This document shows positions 13,142-23,339 of a DNA stretch of 27,017 nucleotides, one piece after another. The first letter of the stretch is position 1, and each line of letters begins with the position of its first letter. The position numbers were made by a program, and so were the translations under genes. The notes under the pieces were generated by a model, which was not told where the DNA came from, made no database searches, and worked only from the letters and a program-made list of their open reading frames with translations. This DNA is from DATAFO01 sp046728935. GTDB taxonomy: Bacteria; Actinomycetota; Thermoleophilia; Solirubrobacterales; 70-9. Location of the stretch: NCBI GenBank assembly GCA_046728935.1, contig JBKPFS010000166.1, positions 1 to 27,017 of the forward strand, read 5' to 3'.

Positions 13142-14158
13142 GTGCAGCTCGGCATGGTCGGACTCGGGCGGATGGGCGCCAACATCGTGCGGCGGTTGAT
13201 GCGGGACGGCCACGAGTGCGTCGCCTACGACGTCGACGCGCAGGCGGTCGCGCGCCTCGCCGACGAGGGGGCGACGGGGGCCGAGTCGCTCGACGACTTC
13301 GTCGCGCGGCTGGAGAAGCCACGGACCGTGTGGGTGATGGTGCCGGCCGGCGAGATCACGGGATCGACCGTTCGCGACCTCGGCGCTCGCCTCGAGGCCG
13401 GCGACGCGATCATCGACGGCGGCAACTCCTACTACCGCGACGACATCTGGCGTGGCGCCGAGCTCGCCGAGCGCGGGATCGACTACGTCGACTGCGGCAC
13501 GAGCGGCGGCGTGTTCGGGCTCGAGCGCGGCTACTGCCTGATGATCGGTGGGCCAGACGAGGCCGTCGCGAGGCTGGAGCCCATCTTCGCCTCGCTCGCC
13601 CCGGGTGTCGACGCCGCCGAGCGAACCCCGGGCCGCGCGGGCGAGCCGTCTCCGTCCGAGCAGGGCTACCTCCACTGCGGGCCCAGCGGCGCCGGCCACT
13701 TCGTGAAGATGGTCCACAACGGGATCGAGTACGGGCTCATGGCCGCGTACGCGGAGGGGCTCAACATCCTGCGAAACGCCGACGCCGGCGTCCACCCGCG
13801 CGAGGCCGACGCGGAGACGGCCCCGCTCGAGCACCCCGAGGACTACCGCTTCGAGATCGACGTCGCCGAGGTCGCCGAGGTGTGGCGGCGGGGCAGCGTC
13901 GTCGCCTCGTGGCTCCTCGACCTGACCGCCGCCGCGCTCGCGTCCTCTCGCGGGCTGGAGGAGTTCTCCGGCCGGGTCTCGGACTCCGGAGAGGGCCGCT
14001 GGACGTCGATCGCCGCGATCGAGGAAGGGGTGCCGACGCCGGTGCTGAGCGCGGCCCTCTACTCGCGCTTCGCCTCCCGCGACCTCGACGACTTCGCCAA
14101 CAAGGTCCTCTCCGCGATGCGCCGGCAGTTCGGCGGCCACGAGGAGAAGCTGGTCTGA
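13142..14158 (+). CDS. gnd: 6-phosphogluconate dehydrogenase, decarboxylating, short form
   Basis: This 338-residue enzyme oxidatively decarboxylates 6-phosphogluconate to ribulose-5-phosphate. The Rossmann motif GLGRMG is at 7-12, IDGGNSYYRD at 91-100, CGTSGGVFG at 118-126, and the catalytic KMVHNGIEY segment at 189-197 with Lys189 and Asn193. It belongs to the short form, well below the roughly 470 residues of classical Gnd. After beta strand 2 it has Asp30 (AYDVD) instead of the NRT-type NADP-phosphate motif, suggesting NAD preference; this is inference. GTG 13142 sits 6 nt after a TAGTAT hexamer. Its stop overlaps the presumed CTG start of pgl. Confidence 0.92.
   Translation: MQLGMVGLGRMGANIVRRLMRDGHECVAYDVDAQAVARLADEGATGAESLDDFVARLEKPRTVWVMVPAGEITGSTVRDLGARLEAGDAIIDGGNSYYRDDIWRGAELAERGIDYVDCGTSGGVFGLERGYCLMIGGPDEAVARLEPIFASLAPGVDAAERTPGRAGEPSPSEQGYLHCGPSGAGHFVKMVHNGIEYGLMAAYAEGLNILRNADAGVHPREADAETAPLEHPEDYRFEIDVAEVAEVWRRGSVVASWLLDLTAAALASSRGLEEFSGRVSDSGEGRWTSIAAIEEGVPTPVLSAALYSRFASRDLDDFANKVLSAMRRQFGGHEEKLV
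14141..14146 (+). promoter_or_regulatory. Ribosome binding site for pgl
   Basis: GAGGAG, within the last codons of gnd, lies 8 nt before CTG 14155. It supports initiation at that CTG, because no ATG, GTG or TTG exists in frame between here and 14221. Confidence 0.55.
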
Positions 14159-14829
14159 GCCGGGCTCCGAGGCTCGAGGTCCTCGACGACGCGGAGGCCG
14201 CGGCCGGGCGCGCAGCGGGGTTGATCGCGGAGGCCGCCGAGGCGGCGATTGCCGACCGTGGCGCGTTCTCGCTTGCGCTCAGCGGCGGGCGCACGCCAAT
14301 GCGGATGCTGGAGCTGGTCGATCCCGGGGTGCTGGCGGGCGCGGCCGTGACCATCTTCCAGGTCGACGAGCGCATCGCCCCGGACGGCGATCCCGACCGC
14401 AACCTGACCGCGATCAGCGCCGCGCTCCCGCCCCCGGTCCTGGAGCGCCTGCGCCCGATGCCGGTGCTCGACGCCGAGCTCGATGCTGCCGCCGCCCGCT
14501 ACGAGGCGGAGCTCCCCGAGCGCCTGGACCTAATCCACCTGGGCCTCGGCCCCGACGGCCACACCGCGTCGCTCGTCCCCGGCGATCCCGTGCTCGAGGT
14601 GCGCGATCGTCTCGTGGCGATCACCGCCGGCGAGTACCAGGGGCGCCGCCGAATGACGCTGACCTACCCGGCGCTCGAGGGGGCGCGGCAGCTCCTTTGG
14701 CTGGTGGCCGGCGCCGACAAGCGCGAGGCGCTGCGAAGCCTGCTGGCCGGCGATCCCGAGATCCCCGCGGGCAGGGTCTCCGCCGCCGACGCGGTCGTCG
14801 TCTGCGACCGCCCGGCGACGTACGCCTGA
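14155..14829 (+). CDS. pgl: 6-phosphogluconolactonase, probable CTG start
   Basis: This 224-residue enzyme hydrolyses 6-phosphogluconolactone, the product of Zwf, to 6-phosphogluconate, the substrate of Gnd. The DevB/SOL-type motifs are ALSGGRTP, FQVDERIAPDGDPDRN and HLGLGPDGHTASLVPG, in the expected order. The family N-terminus (RLEVLDDAEAA) lies upstream of the first standard start, TTG 14221. The only good candidate is CTG 14155, which overlaps the gnd stop as CTGA and follows a GAGGAG by 8 nt. Using TTG 14221 would remove about 22 residues including the first strand and part of the first helix. The gene is convergent with zwf, with 6 nt between stops. Confidence 0.9.
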   Translation: MSRAPRLEVLDDAEAAAGRAAGLIAEAAEAAIADRGAFSLALSGGRTPMRMLELVDPGVLAGAAVTIFQVDERIAPDGDPDRNLTAISAALPPPVLERLRPMPVLDAELDAAAARYEAELPERLDLIHLGLGPDGHTASLVPGDPVLEVRDRLVAITAGEYQGRRRMTLTYPALEGARQLLWLVAGADKREALRSLLAGDPEIPAGRVSAADAVVVCDRPATYA

Positions 14830-14835
14830 TCCCCG

Positions 14836-16326
14836 CTAGGCCGGGACGGGCACCGCCCTCGCCTCGCGCCAGCGGCGCTCGAACGGCAGCCGCCAGCGAT
14901 AAGGCGCGATCAGCTCGCGGATCTGGCCCGGTCCCCAGGAGCCCGGTGCGTACGGCAGCACCTGGGGCGGGTTCTCGAGCAGCGGCGTCGAGATCTCCCA
15001 CAGCCGCTCGATTCCGGGCGCGGTGGTGAACAGGGTGTGGTCGCCCTTCATCGCGTCGCGGATCAGACGCTCGTAGGCCTCCAGCGTGTCCCCCTCCTCA
15101 TGCACCTCGATCAGCGAGAACTGCATGCTCACCTTCTCCAGGATCATCGACGGCCCCGGACGCTTACCGTAGAAGGACAGCGAGAGGCGCGAGGACTCGT
15201 CGAGGTCGAAGGTGAGGTGGTCCGGCCCGTAGTCGCCCACCTTCGAACCGGCGGGGAACATGCTCTGCGGCGGTTCGCGAAAGGCGATGGAGATAATCCG
15301 CGCGCCCTCGGCCATCCGCTTGCCGGTGCGCAGGTAGAACGGGACCCCGGCCCAGCGCCAGTTGTCGATATGGCACTCCAGGGCGACGAAGGTCTCGGTC
15401 TGGGAGTCGGGTGCCACCCCCGGCTCGGTGGGATACCCGTCGTACTGGCCGCGCACGACGCGCTGCGGGTCGAGTGGCCGCATCGAGCGGAAGACCTTGA
15501 CCTTCTCCTCGGTGATCGCCACCGGCGCCAGCGCCGTTGGTGGCTCCATGGCCACGAACGAGAGCACCTGGAACAGGTGCGTGACGACCATGTCCCGAAA
15601 GGCGCCCGTCTGCTCGTAGAAGCGGCCACGCTCGCCCACCGCGAGCGTCTCCGGCACGTCGATCTGCACGTGCTCGATGTGGTTGCGGTTCCAGATCGGC
15701 TCGAAGAGCCCGTTGGCGAAGCGCAGCGCGAGGATGTTCTGCGCGGCTTCCTTGCCGAGGAAGTGATCGATGCGAAAGATCTGCTCCTCGTCGAAGACCT
15801 CGTGAAGCTCCGCGTTCAGCTCCCGGGCGCTCGCCAGGTCGGTGCCGAAAGGCTTCTCGAGGATGACCCGCGCGCGCTCGGCGAGCCCCGCCTCGCCGAG
15901 CAGCCGGACCACGGCGGCGGCCGCGGCGGGCGGCACGCTCAGGTGGTAGAGCCGGCGAGCTTGGCCTCCGAGATCGTCCTCCGCCCGGGCGACGGCCGGC
16001 GCCAAATTCTCGCCGCACGCGTCGAGGGGGACGTAGCCCAGGCAGTGCACGAACCGGTCGAGTTCCTCGGCGCTCGCCGGCACGCGAGCGAACTCCTCGC
16101 AGGCCGCCCGCGCGCGGCCGCGAAACTCGGCGTCGTCGATGTCCTCCCGCGCGACGCCGATCAGCCTGAAGTCCGGCATCAGCCCGGCCTGGGAGAGGTG
16201 CATCAGACCGGGGAGGACCTTCCTCCGCGCGAGATCGCCGGTCGCCCCGAAGAGCAGGATCACATGCGGGTCCAGCGGCTCGAGGGCGACGGTTGCCACG
16301 TCGCGTGGGCCCGTGCCTCGCTCCAT
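14836..16326 (-). CDS. zwf: Glucose-6-phosphate dehydrogenase
   Basis: This 496-residue enzyme oxidises glucose-6-phosphate to 6-phosphogluconolactone, usually with NADP. The nucleotide motif GATGDLARR is at 28-36, EKPFG at 157-161, and the active-site RIDHFLGKE at 185-193. Length is normal. ATG 16326 is chosen because homology begins shortly after; the frame is open to 16473 but that part overlaps rpiA and has no homology. A TACCGT hexamer 7 nt upstream and no SD suggest a leaderless start, although the gene may also be read from rpiA, 23 nt upstream. It is convergent with pgl. No opcA partner is seen in the window. Confidence 0.96.
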   Translation of the reverse strand: MERGTGPRDVATVALEPLDPHVILLFGATGDLARRKVLPGLMHLSQAGLMPDFRLIGVAREDIDDAEFRGRARAACEEFARVPASAEELDRFVHCLGYVPLDACGENLAPAVARAEDDLGGQARRLYHLSVPPAAAAAVVRLLGEAGLAERARVILEKPFGTDLASARELNAELHEVFDEEQIFRIDHFLGKEAAQNILALRFANGLFEPIWNRNHIEHVQIDVPETLAVGERGRFYEQTGAFRDMVVTHLFQVLSFVAMEPPTALAPVAITEEKVKVFRSMRPLDPQRVVRGQYDGYPTEPGVAPDSQTETFVALECHIDNWRWAGVPFYLRTGKRMAEGARIISIAFREPPQSMFPAGSKVGDYGPDHLTFDLDESSRLSLSFYGKRPGPSMILEKVSMQFSLIEVHEEGDTLEAYERLIRDAMKGDHTLFTTAPGIERLWEISTPLLENPPQVLPYAPGSWGPGQIRELIAPYRWRLPFERRWREARAVPVPA

Positions 16327-16333
16327 CGCCGCC

Positions 16334-16339
16334 ACGGTA
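16334..16339 (-). promoter_or_regulatory. Candidate leaderless -10 element for zwf
   Basis: TACCGT on the minus strand lies 7 nt before the zwf ATG, in the 23-nt gap downstream of rpiA. Confidence 0.35.
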
Positions 16340-16349
16340 GCGGAGCGCT

Positions 16350-17015
16350 CTAACCGCCGTCCTCGGCGCCCGGCAGAGCCTCCACGGTCCCGCCGCGGCC
16401 CACGAGCACGTCGCTGACCATCTCCGGGCCGAAGAGGCCGTGCTCGATCACCCCGGGGACGCCCGCGAGCCAACCGGCCAGCCGCTCGGGCTCGTTCACC
16501 TCGCCGAGGTAGTCGGCGATCACGCCGCCGTCCGGGCTCCGATCAGCGTCGCGCACCCGGGCCGCGCCGAGCTCGCGCAGGGTGGAGGCGAGGCCGAACT
16601 CGGCCAGCTCGAGCGGGATCGGAGGGCCGATCCGCTCCACCGGCTTGGTGGAGTCGACGATGACGACGAACCGTTCGGCCGCAGCCGCGACGATCTTCTC
16701 GCGCGTGTGGGCCCCGCCGCCGCCCTTGACCAACCAGCCGTCTGGGGCGACCTGGTCGGCCCCGTCGATCGCGATGTCGAGGCGGTCGAGCTCCTTAAAC
16801 GGCTCGACGGGCAGGCCGAGCTCGCGCGCGGCGCGCTCCGTTTCGTCCGACGTCGCCACGCACCGGATGTCGAGCTCGCGCGCGGCCAGGGCGGGCAGCA
16901 GGGCGGCGACCGTCGTGCCCGTCCCGAGCCCCACCGCCATGCCGTCGGCGACCAGCTCGGCGGCGCGCTCACCGACCGCGCGCTTCTCCGCCTCGACGTT
17001 TGGGCCTGCGTTCAC
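16350..17015 (-). CDS. rpiA: Ribose-5-phosphate isomerase A
   Basis: This 221-residue enzyme interconverts ribose-5-phosphate and ribulose-5-phosphate. Family motifs occur in order: GLGTGTT for the phosphate loop, ATSDET, IDGADQV with the catalytic acidic residue, and KGGGGAHTREK with the active-site lysine. Length matches RpiA (E. coli 219). The start is GTG 17015, exactly 6 nt after a TAGGCT hexamer, without SD. It is divergent from tkt across 47 nt and is followed by zwf, so the minus-strand pair supplies one step from each branch of the pentose phosphate pathway. Confidence 0.95.
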   Translation of the reverse strand: MNAGPNVEAEKRAVGERAAELVADGMAVGLGTGTTVAALLPALAARELDIRCVATSDETERAARELGLPVEPFKELDRLDIAIDGADQVAPDGWLVKGGGGAHTREKIVAAAAERFVVIVDSTKPVERIGPPIPLELAEFGLASTLRELGAARVRDADRSPDGGVIADYLGEVNEPERLAGWLAGVPGVIEHGLFGPEMVSDVLVGRGGTVEALPGAEDGG

Positions 17016-17021
17016 ACCGTG

Positions 17022-17027
17022 AGCCTA
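17022..17027 (-). promoter_or_regulatory. Candidate leaderless -10 element for rpiA
   Basis: TAGGCT on the minus strand lies exactly 6 nt before GTG 17015. It overlaps the 8-bp palindrome GCCTAGGC at 17023-17030. Confidence 0.45.
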
Positions 17028-17048
17028 GGCCCGAGGCCGGCGGGCATC

Positions 17049-17054
17049 TAGGAT
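17049..17054 (+). promoter_or_regulatory. Candidate leaderless -10 element for tkt
   Basis: TAGGAT lies 8 nt before ATG 17063 and 5 nt before the in-frame GTG 17060. It faces the rpiA element across about 21 nt, so the two promoters must overlap. Confidence 0.45.
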
Positions 17055-17062
17055 CGGGGGTG

Positions 17063-19146
<2,084 letters not shown>

Positions 19147-19150
<4 letters not shown>

Positions 19151-20223
19151 ATCCGACCCGCCGCCTGCACGAGCTGGGGCAGAGCCTCTGGATCGACAAC
19201 ATCAGCCGGACGATGCTCGCCGACGGCACGCTCGCCCGCTACATCGACGAGCTCTCGGTCACGGGGCTGACGTCGAATCCGACGATCTTCGACAAGGCGA
19301 TCGGGAGCGGTGACGCCTACGACGAGCAGATCGCAGAGCTCCACGAGCGCGGGATCGATCGCGAGGAGCTGTTCTTCGAGCTCGCGCTGACCGACCTGCG
19401 CCGAGCGGCGCAGCTGTTCGAGCCGATCAACAAGCGCACGGACGACGTCGACGGGTGGGTGTCGCTCGAGGTGTCGCCCCTGCTGGCGGACGACGCCGAG
19501 GCGACGCTCGCGCAGGCGCGCGATCTCCACGGGCGCGCGGAATGCAACGTGTTCATAAAGATCCCCGGCACCGAGGCGGGCCGGACGGCGATAGAGGAGT
19601 CGATCTTCGCCGGGGTTCCCATCAACGTCACGCTGCTGTTCTCGACCGAGCACTACCTCGGCGCGGCCGAGGCCTTCATGCGCGGCATCGAGCGCCGGAT
19701 CGATGCGGGCCTCGACCCATCGGTGCCGTCGGTCGCCTCGGTTTTCCTCAGCCGCTGGGACGTCGCGATCGCAGACCAGGTGCCCGCCGAGCTTCGCAAC
19801 CGGCTCGGCGTCGCCGTCGGCAAATGGGCCTACCGCGCGTACCGTGAGCTGCTCGACTCCGAGCGCTGGCAGCGCCTCGCCAACGAGGGAGTCCGGCCGC
19901 AGCGGATGCTCTTCGCGAGCACGGGGACCAAGGATCCCGAGGCCTCGGACGTGCTCTACGTCGAGGCGCTTCAGGCTCCGCTGACGATCAACACGATGCC
20001 GGAGAAGACGCTGCTCGCCTTCGACGACCACGGGCACGTGGGCGAGCCGCTGCCGGTCGACGGCGGCGACGCGAAGGAAACGCTGGCCGAGTTCGAGGCC
20101 GCGGGGATCAACCTCGATGGGCTGGCCGAGCGCCTCCAGGACGAGGGCGCGGAGGCATTCGCGGCCTCCTGGGGCGAGATGCTCGACTCGGTCGCGGCCA
20201 AGCGCGAGCAGCTCGCCGCCTAG
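19147..20223 (+). CDS. tal: Transaldolase
   Basis: This 358-residue enzyme transfers dihydroxyacetone units between sedoheptulose-7-phosphate and glyceraldehyde-3-phosphate. The N-terminal SVTGLTSNPTIFDKAI segment and the Schiff-base lysine in FIKIPGTEAG are clear, with INVTLLFS and ASTGTKDP further on. It matches the longer actinobacterial or cyanobacterial transaldolase type (about 360 residues). GTG 19147 forms a GTGA overlap with the tkt stop, with GGAGG at 19133-19137, 9 nt upstream. pgi follows after 3 nt. Confidence 0.96.
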
Positions 20224-20226
20224 CCA

Positions 20227-21876
20227 TTGACGTCGGCGGCCGTGGTCAGCTCGTTCCGCCAACGGCCTGCGTGGGCGGCGCTGGAGCGCCATCAGGCCGC
20301 GATCGCGGGCACGCACCTGCGCGCGTTGTTCGCGGCTGACGCCTCGCGCGCCGAACGCCTCACCGCCGAGGCCGGCGGCCTCTACCTCGACTATTCGAAG
20401 AACCGGATCACGGACGAGACGATCGCGCTGCTCATTCGCCTGGCCTCGAAATCGGGTCTGGCCGAGCGCCGCGAGGCGATGTTCCGCGGCGAGCGGATCA
20501 ACGTCTCCGAGGCTCGCCCGGCGCTGCACGTCGCGCTGCGGATGCCGCGCGGGCGCTCGCTGATCGTCGACGGCGTCGACGTCGTCGCGCAGGTGCATAA
20601 GGTGCTCGACCGGATGAGCGCCTTTGCCGCCCAGGTCAGGGACGGTGAGTGGCGCGGGCACACGGGGAACCCGATCCGAAGCGTCGTCAACATCGGCATC
20701 GGCGGCTCGGACCTCGGGCCGGCGATGGCGTACGAGGCGCTGCGCCACTACTCGCGGCGCGAGCTCGAGTTTCGCTTCGTCTCCAACGTCGACGGCACCG
20801 ACTTCGCCGAGGCGACACGCGACCTCGATCCCGCAGAGACCCTGTTCATCGTCTGCTCGAAGACGTTCACCACCCTCGAGACGATGACCAACGCCCACAC
20901 GGCCCGCGAGTGGGCGCTCGGGGGGCTGGGCGGCGAGCGCGAGGCGATCGCGCGCCATTTCGTCGCCGTCTCGACCAACGCCGCGGGCGTGGCGGAGTTC
21001 GGCATCGACACGAAGAACATGTTCGAGTTCTGGGACTGGGTCGGCGGCCGCTACTCGATGGACTCCGCGATCGGACTGTCGACGATGATCGCGATCGGCC
21101 CCGAGCGCTTCGCGGAGCTGCTGGCCGGCTTCCACGCGATCGATGAGCATTTCCGCGAGGCCCCGCTCGAGCGCAGCCTGCCGGCGCTGATGGGCCTGCT
21201 GGCGGTCTGGTATGGGACCGCCTTCGGCGCCGAGACGGTCGCGGTGCTCCCCTACGAGCAGTACCTGAAGCGCTTCCCCGCCTACCTCCAGCAGCTGACC
21301 ATGGAGTCGAACGGAAAGAGCGTCACCCTCGACGGCCGCCGGGTGGACTTCCAGACGGGCGGGATCTGGTGGGGCGAGCCCGGGACCAACGGCCAGCACT
21401 CCTTCTACCAGCTGATCCACCAGGGGACGAAGCTCGTCCCCTGCGACCTGATCGGCTTCTGCGAGCCGCTGAACCCGATCGGCGACCATCACGACCTGCT
21501 GATCGCAAACGTGTTCGCTCAGGCCGAGGCGCTCGCCTTCGGGCGCACCGCCGACCAGGTCCGCGCGGAGGGGACGCGCGAGGAGCTCGTCCCGCACCGC
21601 GTGTTCGAGGGCAACCGCCCCACAAACGTCATCCTCGCGCAGCGACTCACCCCGGAGGCGCTCGGCAACCTTGTCGCCCTCTATGAGCACAGCGTCTTCA
21701 CCCAGGGGACGATCTGGGGCATCGACTCCTTCGACCAGTGGGGGGTCGAGCTGGGAAAGGCCCTTGCCAAGCGGATCGTCCCGGAGCTCCAGAGCGAGGC
21801 GGAGCCGTCGCTCGAGCACGACGCCTCCACCAACGCCCTGATTCGGCGCTACCGCGCCGCCCGCCGCCGTGGCTGA
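20227..21876 (+). CDS. pgi: Glucose-6-phosphate isomerase
   Basis: This 549-residue enzyme interconverts glucose-6-phosphate and fructose-6-phosphate, joining the pentose phosphate pathway to glycolysis. Family motifs are VNIGIGGSDLGP, SKTFTTLETMTNA, MESNGKS, GEPGTNGQHSFYQLIHQG and GIDSFDQWGVELGK. Length matches E. coli Pgi (549). TTG 20227 starts 3 nt after the tal stop; GTG 20242 is an alternative, and neither has a strong SD, so it probably depends on coupled translation. The last 8 nt overlap the next gene. Confidence 0.96.
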   Translation: MTSAAVVSSFRQRPAWAALERHQAAIAGTHLRALFAADASRAERLTAEAGGLYLDYSKNRITDETIALLIRLASKSGLAERREAMFRGERINVSEARPALHVALRMPRGRSLIVDGVDVVAQVHKVLDRMSAFAAQVRDGEWRGHTGNPIRSVVNIGIGGSDLGPAMAYEALRHYSRRELEFRFVSNVDGTDFAEATRDLDPAETLFIVCSKTFTTLETMTNAHTAREWALGGLGGEREAIARHFVAVSTNAAGVAEFGIDTKNMFEFWDWVGGRYSMDSAIGLSTMIAIGPERFAELLAGFHAIDEHFREAPLERSLPALMGLLAVWYGTAFGAETVAVLPYEQYLKRFPAYLQQLTMESNGKSVTLDGRRVDFQTGGIWWGEPGTNGQHSFYQLIHQGTKLVPCDLIGFCEPLNPIGDHHDLLIANVFAQAEALAFGRTADQVRAEGTREELVPHRVFEGNRPTNVILAQRLTPEALGNLVALYEHSVFTQGTIWGIDSFDQWGVELGKALAKRIVPELQSEAEPSLEHDASTNALIRRYRAARRRG

Positions 21877-22549
21877 TAACGATGGGGTCGCTGCCGGCCT
21901 CTTCGACATCGACGGCACGCTGATCTCCACCGGGGGGGCGAGTGATCGCGCCTGGCGCCGCGCGTTCGCCGAGCTCCACGGCGTCGAGGTCGACGTCGGC
22001 GACTACACCGGCAAGGGCGTGACCGATCCCGTGGTCGGCCTGACCAGCTTCCGCGGGGCGATTGGGCGGGAGCCCACCGGAGAGGAGATGGCGCGACTGA
22101 TGGCGCTCCGGCTTCGCTATCTGCCCGAGGAGGTCGAGAGCTCCCCCAGCTACCGCGTGATGCCGGGCGTCGAGGACCTGCTCGGGCGCTTGGCCGACGA
22201 GGGCCGGCTGTGCGGCCTGATCACCGGCAACGTGGAGGCGGCCGCCCACATCAAGCTCGCCCGTGCGAACCTGAATCACTTCTTCAGCTTCGGCGGCTAC
22301 GGATCCGACGCGCCCGAGCGCGTCGACGTGGCGCGCGTGGCCCTCGAGCGGGCCGACCTCGTGTCGGGCGGCAAGCTCGACCGACATCGCTGCCTCGCCG
22401 TCGGCGACACGCCCGTCGACATCGCGGCAGCCCACGCGGCCGGGATCCCTATCGCCGCGGTGGCGACCGGCGAGTTCTCGGCCGCCGAGCTGCATGCCGC
22501 CGGCGCGGACCACGTCCTGGCGACTCTGGAGGAGCCGTTGCCGTTGTGA
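21869..22549 (+). CDS. HAD-superfamily hydrolase, phosphoglycolate phosphatase-like
   Basis: This 226-residue protein has HAD motif I as FDIDGTLIST near residue 12, an alpha-helical cap, motif II around LITGNV, a lysine-containing segment between them and motif IV as VGDTPVDIAAA. These features fit phosphoglycolate phosphatase-like enzymes, which hydrolyse small phosphate esters. GTG 21869 overlaps the pgi stop by 8 nt, so it is co-translated with the sugar-phosphate genes. A sugar-phosphate or damaged-metabolite phosphatase role is inferred from that context; the substrate cannot be told from sequence. Confidence 0.85.
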   Translation: MADNDGVAAGLFDIDGTLISTGGASDRAWRRAFAELHGVEVDVGDYTGKGVTDPVVGLTSFRGAIGREPTGEEMARLMALRLRYLPEEVESSPSYRVMPGVEDLLGRLADEGRLCGLITGNVEAAAHIKLARANLNHFFSFGGYGSDAPERVDVARVALERADLVSGGKLDRHRCLAVGDTPVDIAAAHAAGIPIAAVATGEFSAAELHAAGADHVLATLEEPLPL

Positions 22550-22581
22550 GGCGCGCCGGCCGCCCGGCTCGCGGCGGGCAC

Positions 22582-22587
22582 TAACCT
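22582..22587 (+). promoter_or_regulatory. Candidate -10 element for the beta-phosphoglucomutase gene
   Basis: TAACCT lies 8 nt before GTG 22596 in a 46-nt gap, one of the few gaps in the plus-strand run. It may start a separate two-gene transcript with the GH65 gene. Confidence 0.4.
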
Positions 22588-22595
22588 CGCGAGTC

Positions 22596-23339
22596 GTGCT
22601 CGGCCTACCGACCGGCGTGCGGGCCTGCCTCTTCGACCTCGACGGCGTCCTCACCGAGACCGCGACGGTCCACGCCGCGGCATGGAAGCGGATGTTCGAC
22701 GATTACCTTCGGGAGCGCGCGGAGCGGGAGGGAGGCGAGTTCGTGCCGTTCGACCCCGCTGCCGACTACGGCGAGCACGTCGACGGAAAGCCTCGCTACG
22801 ACGGAGTCCGTTCGTTTCTCGCCTCGCGGGGCATCGAGCTCCCGGAGGGCTCGGACGCCGATCCCCCGGGCGCCGAGACCGTGCGCGGGCTCGGCAACCG
22901 CAAGAACGAGATCGTCCTGCGGCTGATCCGCGAACAGGGCGTCGAGGCCTACCCGGGCTCCGTCCGCTACCTCGAGGCGGCGCGCGACGCCGGCGTGCGC
23001 CGCGCGGTCGTCTCCTCCAGCACCAACTGTCGCGACGTCCTGATCGCAGCCGGGATCGAGGACTTCTTCGAGGCCCGCATCGACGGCGTCGTGGCCGAGC
23101 GGGACGGCCTCGAGGGCAAGCCGGCCCCCGACACCTTCCTCGCCGGGGCGCGGGCGCTCGGGCTCGGCCCCGAGTCCTCCGCCGTGTTCGAGGACGCGCT
23201 CGCCGGCGTCGCCGCCGGTCGCGCGGGCGGCTTCGCCTGCGTCGTCGGCATCGACCGCGTCGGGCACGCCGACGGCCTGCGCGAAAACGGCGCAACGATC
23301 GTGGTCAACGACCTCGCCGAGCTCCTGGAGAGCGCGTGA
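22596..23339 (+). CDS. Beta-phosphoglucomutase-family HAD enzyme
   Basis: This 247-residue protein has motif I as FDLDGVLTETA near residue 13, a cap with HVDGKPRYDGVRSFL, motif II at VSSSTN, GKPAPDTFL as motif III and FEDALAGVAAG as motif IV. The second aspartate of DLD and the HVDGKPRYDGV cap motif are typical of the beta-phosphoglucomutase branch, which converts beta-glucose-1-phosphate to glucose-6-phosphate. GTG 22596 is the chosen start; the frame opens earlier, at 22494, inside the upstream gene. The stop overlaps the start of a GH65 phosphorylase as GTGA. The same gene pair occurs in mycobacteria (Rv3400-Rv3401), as I recall. Confidence 0.9.
   Translation: MLGLPTGVRACLFDLDGVLTETATVHAAAWKRMFDDYLRERAEREGGEFVPFDPAADYGEHVDGKPRYDGVRSFLASRGIELPEGSDADPPGAETVRGLGNRKNEIVLRLIREQGVEAYPGSVRYLEAARDAGVRRAVVSSSTNCRDVLIAAGIEDFFEARIDGVVAERDGLEGKPAPDTFLAGARALGLGPESSAVFEDALAGVAAGRAGGFACVVGIDRVGHADGLRENGATIVVNDLAELLESA

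Noticed and set aside
14829..14836. Terminator between convergent pgl and zwf
   Set aside because: The 6-nt gap has no stem followed by a T run.
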